NCBI GenBank assembly: GCA_003132085.1
Contig: PKWO01000487.1
Span: 2,348-10,240, forward strand
Source: Oxalobacteraceae bacterium
GTDB taxonomy: Bacteria > Pseudomonadota > Gammaproteobacteria > Burkholderiales > Burkholderiaceae_D
DNA: 7,893 nucleotides
Direction: 5' to 3'
Below are positions 1-4,468 of this stretch, one piece after another (the stretch's first letter is position 1; every line of letters starts with the position of its first letter). The notes below the pieces were generated by a model. That model was not told where the DNA came from. It saw nothing but the letters and a program-made list of their open reading frames with translations, and made no database searches. The position numbers and the translations under genes are program-made.

Positions 1-321
1 GGCCGTGCCAGGGAGTTGCGGCCATCTACCATCGTGACATTATTTGAACGCTGCGACGCATTTCGCAAGCCGCAGCGGTTCGTGGATATGTTGCATGCTT
101 CCGCCTGCGACCACTTCGGCCGGACCGGCTTCGAGAACGTGCCGTTTCCGCAAATTGCCTATTTACAAGCGGCTCTTGGCGCAGCGCAAACGGTCGATGG
201 CGGGAAAATCGCGCAATGTCATGCCGATCAGCCGCAAAACATCCCGGTGGCAATCCGTGCTGCACGCGTGGACGAGGTGCGAAAACTGATAGATTCGCTG
301 GCGCCGTTGCCTGACTTATAG
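1..321 (+). CDS. cca: CCA-adding enzyme (tRNA nucleotidyltransferase), C-terminal part, 5' truncated by window
   Basis: Frame 1 is open from the first base to a TAG at 319-321, giving the last 106 residues of a longer protein. The segment CDAFRKPQRF (residues 18-27 of the visible part) followed by GRTGFE (40-45) matches, from memory, the C-terminal tail of E. coli Cca (CDAWRKPQR...GRTGFE), which lies after the HD domain. Cca adds or repairs the 3'-terminal CCA of tRNAs in the cytoplasm using CTP and ATP, and in gamma- and betaproteobacteria it can carry an HD phosphohydrolase domain. The nucleotidyltransferase head and any HD residues lie outside the window, so activity cannot be judged. The TTG at 16 is an internal codon, not a start. 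The gene appears unrelated in function to the aromatic cluster downstream. Identification rests on motif recall only. Confidence 0.8.
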   Translation, partial: GRARELRPSTIVTLFERCDAFRKPQRFVDMLHASACDHFGRTGFENVPFPQIAYLQAALGAAQTVDGGKIAQCHADQPQNIPVAIRAARVDEVRKLIDSLAPLPDL

Positions 322-397
322 TTCAAAATTGGTGGTTGTTCCAACTTCTCTGCGGATAGAAGCGCGTATTCGGCAGTTTTAGCAAAAAATCATCCCC

Positions 398-423
398 GTC
401 GTTCCCGCGAAAGCGGGAATCCA
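398..423. repeat. REP-like dispersed palindrome (single copy)
   Basis: TTCCCGC (402-408), a GAAA loop (409-412) and GCGGGAA (413-419) form a perfect 7-bp stem, flanked by CGTCG on the left and TCCA on the right. The core resembles the widely dispersed intergenic element of the form CGTCATTCCCGCGAAAGCGGG that recurs in many proteobacterial genomes; this resemblance is from memory. Only one copy is visible, so repetition cannot be shown here. It sits 80 bp after the cca stop and has no U-tract, so it may stabilise the cca mRNA 3' end rather than terminate transcription. Confidence 0.55.
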
Positions 424-524
424 TAGTGAGTTAGATCGAGCGAATACCTTATTCCAATATAGAAGGCGCTGCAAGTGCCGCCGTTGTTTCGCATTGCCAC
501 AATATTGCGGTTTTCACCGGTAAT

Positions 525-544
525 GACGGTCGTCGGCGACCGTC
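525..544. terminator. Hairpin, possible cca terminator
   Basis: GACGGTCG (525-532) and CGACCGTC (537-544) are perfect reverse complements around a TCGG loop, giving an 8-bp GC-rich stem. It is followed by CATTATAAATT, which is AT-rich but not a real T-run, so an intrinsic terminator is possible but not typical. It lies 200 bp beyond the cca stop. Confidence 0.3.
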
Positions 545-557
545 CATTATAAATTAT

Positions 558-575
558 GAAGTTATTAATAATTTC
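558..575. promoter_or_regulatory. AT-rich imperfect palindrome, candidate operator
   Basis: GAAGTTATT (558-566) and AATAATTTC (567-575) form an 18-bp palindrome broken only at one symmetric pair (G561 against T572). It lies about 90 bp upstream of the putative acetyltransferase -10 box. AT-rich DNA forms such symmetries by chance fairly easily, so only the shape supports a protein-binding role and no cognate regulator is implied. Confidence 0.2.
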
Positions 576-662
576 CAGCGAATTATGTTGTTTATGACGT
601 CAATTTCGCACAAAAAACGAGGGTTTAAAGCGAAGTTTCTAGAATACTCCGTATGCTTCGCC

Positions 663-687
663 TACAATGCATTGGTGCGCTGCACCA
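663..687 (+). promoter_or_regulatory. Possible -10 box and adjacent palindrome upstream of the acetyltransferase gene
   Basis: TACAAT at 663-668 resembles a sigma-70 -10 hexamer. No good -35 is present at 16-18 bp (TAGAAT at 640-645 matches only partly). Just downstream, TGGTGC (673-678) and GCACCA (682-687) are perfect inverted repeats around GCT. They would fall at the transcription start or the start of the leader, so they could be an operator or a small mRNA hairpin. Both assignments are inferred from position. Confidence 0.25.
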
Positions 688-714
688 TGGGGTGTGGTTG
701 GATCGGAGGTTGCC

Positions 715-1416
715 ATGAATTCAAAAGATTTGTTGCCGGATATACGAGCCAGGTTGGGCGTTGTCAGCATGGGTCAGGAGCGCGGTTCCGAGAGCAAGCC
801 GACAGTTCGCGTTAAAGAAGTGCCCGAGCGGGATCGACGGCGATTATTGATGCATTTCCTCGCTTTAGGCGAAAGTGACCGCCTGCTGCGGTTCGGCACC
901 GTCTTGCCGGACGAATTGATTACCCACTACGTGCAACATCTTGACTTTGCGCGCGACACCATTTTGGGTGTGTATGACGCCAGATTGCGTCTGGTGGGCG
1001 TCGGTCATCTCGCCTTTGCCCCGCGCGAGGCGTTGCCTTTGGTGGCCAGCGCCACCGTTAAGGAGCGCGTTGCGGAATTCGGCGTGTCGGTTTCGGAATC
1101 CGCACGCGGCATGGGAATCGGGTCAAAGCTGTTCGAGCGGGCGGCGATGCATTGCCGCAATGCCGACGTCGATACACTTTATATGCATTGTCTTGCCTCC
1201 AATCAAACCATGATGCACATTGCGAAGAAGGCGGGGATGCAAATTCACCGCGATCACGGCGAGGCCGACGCATACTTGAAACTGCTGCCTGCCAATCCGG
1301 GCAGCGTATTACAGGAAGCAGTCGAAGAGCAAGTCGCCAGTTTCGATTACACACTGAAGGCCAATACCCGCGCAGCGCTCAAATTATTGGGCAGCATTCC
1401 CGGCTTTAAAAGCTGA
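715..1416 (+). CDS. GNAT-family N-acetyltransferase
   Basis: This 233-residue cytoplasmic protein probably transfers an acyl group from acetyl-CoA to an unidentified amine. The GNAT acetyl-CoA binding motif A is visible as FGVSVSESARGMGIGSKLF (residues about 122-140), with the pyrophosphate loop R131-G-M-G-I-G136. A motif B-like helix follows with N163 (ASNQTMMHIAKKAGM). The first 30 residues and last 40 lie outside the core fold; no signal peptide or membrane segment is apparent. The start at 715 is chosen because GGAGG (705-709) lies 5 nt upstream; the in-frame ATG at 667 has no comparable site and overlaps the putative -10 box. The 3' end overlaps the convergent regulator gene by 11 bp. 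Its neighbours suggest no substrate: it need not belong to the aromatic pathway. Confidence 0.85.
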   Translation: MNSKDLLPDIRARLGVVSMGQERGSESKPTVRVKEVPERDRRRLLMHFLALGESDRLLRFGTVLPDELITHYVQHLDFARDTILGVYDARLRLVGVGHLAFAPREALPLVASATVKERVAEFGVSVSESARGMGIGSKLFERAAMHCRNADVDTLYMHCLASNQTMMHIAKKAGMQIHRDHGEADAYLKLLPANPGSVLQEAVEEQVASFDYTLKANTRAALKLLGSIPGFKS

Positions 1417-1918
1417 CGAGCGGAAGCGCCGTGGTGTCTTTCACCTGTTGCAGCGCAAAACTGGATTTGACATCGAGCACTGCGGGGTGCCGCAACAAGG
1501 TTTCCATCATGAAGCGCGAAAAGTGTCCCATGTCTTCCACATGAACGCGCAACAAGTAATCCATTTCTCCGGTCATCGCATAGCAGGCAACCACTTCGGG
1601 CCAATTGGCGACCGAGGCGGCGAAGTCGGTGCGCGGCGACGACGCAATCGAGCGAGAGCCGCGGGGGGCCGGTATGTTGCTGTGCTTCTCCATGCGCACA
1701 TTGACGTACGCCAATAAACCAAGGCCGATTTTGTCCGGATCAAGCAGCGCTACATATTGTCGAATGACCCCGGATTCCTCCAAATGCTTGATTCGCCGCA
1801 GGCATGGTGACGGCGACAGACTGACTCTCTCGGCAATTTCCTGATTGGAAAGGCGGCCATCCATTTGTAAAATGGAAAGGATTTTGCGATCGATTTTGTC
1901 AAGCGGTAGCGCAGCCAT
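1406..1918 (-). CDS. Lrp/AsnC-family transcriptional regulator
   Basis: A 170-residue DNA-binding regulator. The N-terminal winged helix-turn-helix spans residues about 6-55 (LDKIDRKILSILQMDGRLS, then recognition-helix region SLSPSPCLRRIKHLE). The C-terminal ligand-binding RAM/AsnC domain spans about 66-160, with the typical GEMDYLLRV turn at 117-125. Compared with E. coli Lrp there is a Ser/Pro/Arg-rich insertion of roughly a dozen residues near 80-95. AAAGGG (1930-1925 on the minus strand) lies 6 nt before the ATG. It is transcribed divergently from hppD-phhA across 126 bp, which suggests that it controls them and itself in response to an aromatic amino acid or metabolite; that is inferred from gene order and from how Lrp proteins usually act. 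The family is clear, the specific regulon and ligand are not. Confidence 0.92.
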   Translation of the reverse strand: MAALPLDKIDRKILSILQMDGRLSNQEIAERVSLSPSPCLRRIKHLEESGVIRQYVALLDPDKIGLGLLAYVNVRMEKHSNIPAPRGSRSIASSPRTDFAASVANWPEVVACYAMTGEMDYLLRVHVEDMGHFSRFMMETLLRHPAVLDVKSSFALQQVKDTTALPLVSF

Positions 1919-1934
1919 AAATCACCCTTTTTTC

Positions 1935-1953
1935 TAATATTTAGACAATATTA
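1935..1953. promoter_or_regulatory. Inverted repeat in the divergent promoter region, candidate Lrp-type operator
   Basis: TAATATT (1935-1941) and AATATTA (1947-1953) are perfect reverse complements separated by TAGAC. A second, overlapping symmetry, CAATATTATTG, occupies 1946-1956. Lrp-family sites are typically AT-rich, imperfectly palindromic and of about 15 bp. The site lies 17 bp before the regulator's own start codon and about 60-75 bp upstream of the hppD -10 box, a position suiting both autoregulation and activation of hppD. AT-rich DNA yields inverted repeats by chance, so this remains a candidate. Confidence 0.4.
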
Positions 1954-2011
1954 TTGCTTGAATTTCCGATTTATACGAATTGTTTGCAATTTTATGCTGC
2001 AATGGCCAGCC

Positions 2012-2017
2012 TATACT
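2012..2017 (+). promoter_or_regulatory. -10 box of the hppD-phhA promoter
   Basis: TATACT is a 5/6 match to the sigma-70 -10 consensus and would place the transcription start near 2023-2025, giving a leader of about 20 nt that just includes the AGGAGA ribosome binding site (2034-2039). No acceptable -35 is present at 16-18 bp spacing (sequence there is ATTTTA-like). A good -10 without a -35 is what an activator-dependent promoter would look like, fitting the divergent Lrp-type gene. Confidence 0.5.
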
Positions 2018-2044
2018 ACATACATATCAATTCAGGAGACAGGC

Positions 2045-3196
2045 ATGGAATTCCAACCTTGGGATAACCCGATGGGTACCGACGGTTTTGAATTTATCGA
2101 GTATGCGGCTCCGGATCCGGTCGCGCTCGGGGCGTTATTTGAGCAGATGGGTTTTACCGCGATTGCCCGTCATCGGCATAAGGATGTCACGTTATATCGC
2201 CAGGGAGAAATCAACTTCATCATCAATGCCGAGCAAGATTCGTTTGCGCAACGTTTTGCGCGTCAGCATGGACCGTCGATCTGCGCAATTGCGTTCCGCG
2301 TCAACGACGCCGCCTATGCGTACAGGCGCGCGCTGGAATTAGGTGCCTGGGGGTTCGATAATAAAACCGGTCCGATGGAATTGAATATTCCGGCAATCAA
2401 GGGGATCGGCGATTCGCTGATCTATTTTGTCGATCGCTGGCGCGGCAAGGATAGCGCGCGCGGAATCAGATCCGGTGCGATCGGCGATATCAGTATTTAC
2501 GACGTTGATTTCGTGGCGATTCCGGGCGCAGAGGCGACCGCGTTGGCAAATGCGGGCAATGTGGCCAATGCGGGCAATGGCCTGACATATATCGATCACT
2601 TGACGCACAACGTGCATCGGGGGCGCATGAAGGAGTGGGTGGAGTTTTATGAAAGCCTGTTCAACTTCCGCGAGGTGCGCTACTTCGATATCGAAGGAAA
2701 ATTGACCGGCTTGAAGTCGAAGGCCATGACATCGCCGTGCGGAAAAATTCGGATTCCAATCAATGAATCGTCCGATGACAAATCGCAAATCGCCGAATAT
2801 CTCGATCTTTATCATGGCGAGGGGATTCAGCATATTGCGCTCGGCACCGACGATATATATTCGACGGTCGAACGCATGAAGACATCGGCTGTCGTGTTTC
2901 AGGACACGATTGATACCTACTACGACTTGGTGGATCGCCGTCTGCCTAATCATGGCGAGAAGCTGGAAGACTTGCGGCGTTTGCGCATTTTGGTCGACGG
3001 TACCAGCAACGCGAACAACAGGGAGTTGTTGCTGCAGATCTTCACGCAAACCATGATCGGCCCGATCTTCTTTGAAATCATTCAGCGCAAGGGCGACCAG
3101 GGATTCGGCGAAGGCAATTTCAGGGCGCTGTTCGAATCGATTGAGCTTGATCAGATCAAGCGCGGCGTGCTGAAGGATGACAGCGTGGTCAGTTAA
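2045..3196 (+). CDS. hppD: 4-Hydroxyphenylpyruvate dioxygenase
   Basis: This 383-residue Fe(II) enzyme converts 4-hydroxyphenylpyruvate and O2 to homogentisate and CO2, the committed step of tyrosine breakdown. Its two vicinal-oxygen-chelate halves cover about residues 14-160 and 180-360. The three iron ligands are visible: H185 (IDHLTH), H263 (GIQHIAL) and E344 (FFEIIQRKGD). Their spacing of 78 and 81 residues nearly equals that of the Pseudomonas enzyme as I recall it (H161, H240, E322). The C-terminal stretch FFEIIQRKG...GNFRALFESIE is typical of the dioxygenase. The start at 2045 has AGGAGA (2034-2039) 5 nt upstream; the longer in-frame start at 1958 lies in the promoter and is rejected. 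The linker before H185 carries an 18-bp tandem duplication. phhA follows after 2 nt, so the two are surely co-transcribed. Confidence 0.96.
   Translation: MEFQPWDNPMGTDGFEFIEYAAPDPVALGALFEQMGFTAIARHRHKDVTLYRQGEINFIINAEQDSFAQRFARQHGPSICAIAFRVNDAAYAYRRALELGAWGFDNKTGPMELNIPAIKGIGDSLIYFVDRWRGKDSARGIRSGAIGDISIYDVDFVAIPGAEATALANAGNVANAGNGLTYIDHLTHNVHRGRMKEWVEFYESLFNFREVRYFDIEGKLTGLKSKAMTSPCGKIRIPINESSDDKSQIAEYLDLYHGEGIQHIALGTDDIYSTVERMKTSAVVFQDTIDTYYDLVDRRLPNHGEKLEDLRRLRILVDGTSNANNRELLLQIFTQTMIGPIFFEIIQRKGDQGFGEGNFRALFESIELDQIKRGVLKDDSVVS
2544..2579 (+). repeat. 18-bp tandem duplication within hppD
   Basis: Two adjacent 18-bp units (2544-2561 and 2562-2579, beginning TGGCAAATG and TGGCCAATG) differ at one base. 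They encode ANAGNV-ANAGNG at residues 168-179, in the linker just before the second domain's iron ligand H185. The copy is in frame, so the enzyme is merely lengthened by six residues, consistent with a recent slippage or duplication event in a flexible loop. Confidence 0.85.
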
Positions 3197-3198
3197 AT

Positions 3199-4107
3199 AT
3201 GGACGCAAACGACATGGTGGTTGATCGACAGGAATTCTTCAAGACGCTGGCTGAGAAATCCGATGGCGGCGTGCTGCGCGGCGACTATAGCCGGGCCGAC
3301 GCGCAGTATGTGGTGACGCAGGATTGGAGCGCATACACGGCAGAGCAGCACGCGCTCTGGCGCAAGCTGTATGAACGCCAGGTCAAGCTGGTGCCCGGAC
3401 GCGCCTGCGATGTATTTATAGAAAGCCTGGCCGCGCTCAACGCCGCCGACGGCATTCCGGATTTTGAGCGCGTTTCGGACGCGCTATACCAGGCTACCAA
3501 CTGGCGCCTGGTTGCGGTGCCGGGCCTGGTACCCGATCAGACCTTTTTCGAACATCTGGCGGCTCGCCGTTTTCCGGTTACCGTCTGGTTGCGTGAGCTA
3601 CACGAATTCGACTACATCGTCGAGCCGGACGTGTTTCACGATTTCTTCGGCCACGTGCCGTTGCTGTTCAACCCGATTGTGGCCGATCATTTGCAGCAGT
3701 ACGGCATGGGCGGTTTGAAGGCGCTCAAACTAGGCGGCTTGAAGAACCTGGCGCGGCTCTATTGGTACACCATTGAGTTCGGCTTGATTCAAAGCCCGCA
3801 GGGCTTGCGCGCCTATGGTGCCGGCATTCTGTCATCCGGCGGCGAGATCGAGTACTGCCTGACCAGCCGGGCGCCGCGGCGGATTGCTTTCAATGCGGAG
3901 CGCGTAATGCGGACCCTGTACAAGATTGATTCGTATCAGGAGACGTATTTCGTCATTCAGGATTTTCAGCAATTGTTTGATGAAACGGCGCCTGATTTTA
4001 CGCCGATTTACGCCAAGTTGGATCACGAGGATGCATTGCCTGCCAACAGTTTGCTGCCGGGAGACGTGGAGATAAGGATAGACCAGCACCGCTCGCTTGG
4101 ATATTGA
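3199..4107 (+). CDS. phhA: Phenylalanine 4-hydroxylase (Fe(II)- and pterin-dependent)
   Basis: This 302-residue cytoplasmic monooxygenase hydroxylates L-phenylalanine to L-tyrosine using O2 and a tetrahydropterin. The iron-binding triad is H147 and H152 (VFHDFFGHVPLL) and E193 (YWYTIEFGLI); spacings of 5 and 41 match those I recall for the Chromobacterium violaceum enzyme (H138, H143, E184). RFPVTVWLRE and YGAGILSSGGE are further family signatures. There is no N-terminal ACT domain, as usual for the short bacterial form. The ATG is 2 nt after the hppD stop and has no Shine-Dalgarno sequence at normal spacing, so translation probably depends on ribosomes finishing hppD; M6 (3214) is a possible alternative start with no better site. 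The pterin carbinolamine dehydratase gene (phhB), often adjacent, is absent here. Confidence 0.96.
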   Translation: MDANDMVVDRQEFFKTLAEKSDGGVLRGDYSRADAQYVVTQDWSAYTAEQHALWRKLYERQVKLVPGRACDVFIESLAALNAADGIPDFERVSDALYQATNWRLVAVPGLVPDQTFFEHLAARRFPVTVWLRELHEFDYIVEPDVFHDFFGHVPLLFNPIVADHLQQYGMGGLKALKLGGLKNLARLYWYTIEFGLIQSPQGLRAYGAGILSSGGEIEYCLTSRAPRRIAFNAERVMRTLYKIDSYQETYFVIQDFQQLFDETAPDFTPIYAKLDHEDALPANSLLPGDVEIRIDQHRSLGY

Positions 4108-4119
4108 ATAAATAAAAAA

Positions 4120-4147
4120 GCGGATTCCATAACTGTAGGGAATCCGC
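4120..4147 (-). terminator. Intrinsic terminator, oriented on the minus strand
   Basis: GCGGATTCC (4120-4128) and GGAATCCGC (4139-4147) form a perfect 9-bp stem with a 10-nt loop. Read on the minus strand the stem is followed by TTTTTTATTTATT (from 4119 leftward), a proper U-tract. On the plus strand it is followed by AACCGG, so it would not be an efficient Rho-independent terminator for phhA. It may still act weakly on phhA as a hairpin near the mRNA 3' end. Confidence 0.6.
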
Positions 4148-4196
4148 AACCGGCACTGAGGCAATAACCAGAGGGAGTTGACCTGACCGAACCGAC

Positions 4197-4229
4197 ACGC
4201 GGGCAGTGCCTTTTTGGCGCTGCCCGCGT
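4197..4229. other. Strong 14-bp stem-loop
   Basis: ACGCGGGCAGTGCC (4197-4210) pairs with GGCGCTGCCCGCGT (4216-4229) around a TTTTT loop, with one T-G wobble at position 11 of the stem. It is very stable on either strand, but no T-run follows it in either direction, so it is not a standard intrinsic terminator. It lies about 240 bp upstream of the oxidoreductase start. Confidence 0.6.
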
Positions 4230-4319
4230 TGCTGCTATGATTCGCTGGTTCCATTAAATGGCTTATGCCGGGTATGTAAGACGGCATTGTCGCGTTGTTA
4301 CCCAAACCTGACGCCGCAT

Positions 4320-4343
4320 CGATTGCGCATGTCGATTGTGCAT
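4320..4343. repeat. Pair of direct 11-bp repeats
   Basis: CGATTGCGCAT (4320-4330) and CGATTGTGCAT (4333-4343) match at 10 of 11 bases with a 13-bp period. They sit upstream of the -10-like hexamer preceding the oxidoreductase gene, where a regulator could bind. Two short repeats are weak evidence. Confidence 0.25.
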
Positions 4344-4468
4344 TGAGCGAACGCTTGCCTTGTGCTAACGTGTAAAATGTCAAAACGAGAACGATGCGCC
4401 CATAAGGCGGATCAGTTTGATTGCGACACCATCGCACCCAAAGACATAATTTTTGGCACGGAGACTGA

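Larger units (their letters stand above)
322..714. other. Gene-free stretch between cca and the acetyltransferase gene
   Basis: This 393-bp interval has no convincing coding frame. It contains a REP-like palindrome (398-423), a perfect 8-bp-stem hairpin (525-544), an AT-rich imperfect palindrome (558-575), a TACAAT -10-like hexamer (663-668) and a short palindrome (673-687) just before the acetyltransferase ribosome binding site. Roughly 545-600 is clearly richer in A+T than the flanking genes, as expected of promoter DNA. No tRNA-like or other recognisable RNA gene was seen. Confidence 0.7.
4120..4229 (-). ncRNA. Possible small RNA on the minus strand
   Basis: Read on the minus strand, 4229 to 4120 has the layout of a trans-acting bacterial small RNA: a 14-bp stem-loop (4229-4197), a linker of about 50 nt predicted to be largely unpaired, and an intrinsic terminator with U-tract. 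The linker includes AACTCCCTCT (about 4181-4172), which could pair with ribosome binding sites. No convincing sigma-70 promoter is seen upstream on that strand, and no known RNA family is recognised. The alternative is that both hairpins are simply the mRNA-end structures of phhA. Confidence 0.22.
4108..4468. other. Gene-free spacer between phhA and the oxidoreductase gene
   Basis: This 361-bp interval has no credible gene. Minus-strand frames crossing it are shadows that run into phhA or the downstream gene. It holds a minus-strand intrinsic terminator (4120-4147), a strong 14-bp hairpin (4197-4229), and a pair of near-identical 11-mers (4320-4343). A TAAAAT -10-like hexamer sits at 4373-4378, with no good -35 at standard spacing (TTGCCT at 4355-4360 is only 12 bp away). 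The downstream gene's promoter must lie here unless phhA transcription reads through. Confidence 0.65.

Noticed and set aside
667..714. Longer N-terminus for the acetyltransferase starting at 667
   Set aside because: No ribosome binding site precedes it, it overlaps the putative -10 box, and GGAGG at 705-709 points to the ATG at 715.
1958..2044. Longer N-terminus for hppD starting at 1958
   Set aside because: It would include the promoter -10 box and the ribosome binding site as coding sequence; the ATG at 2045 has AGGAGA at proper spacing and gives the expected family N-terminus.
2339..3208. Minus-strand open frame of 289 codons opposite hppD
   Set aside because: Antisense shadow of hppD, whose iron ligands and signature motifs are intact on the plus strand; the shadow's translation matches no family.
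2200..4107. Possible phhB (pterin carbinolamine dehydratase) or aminotransferase gene completing the pathway
   Set aside because: No frame in the window has the corresponding motifs; these partners must be encoded elsewhere.
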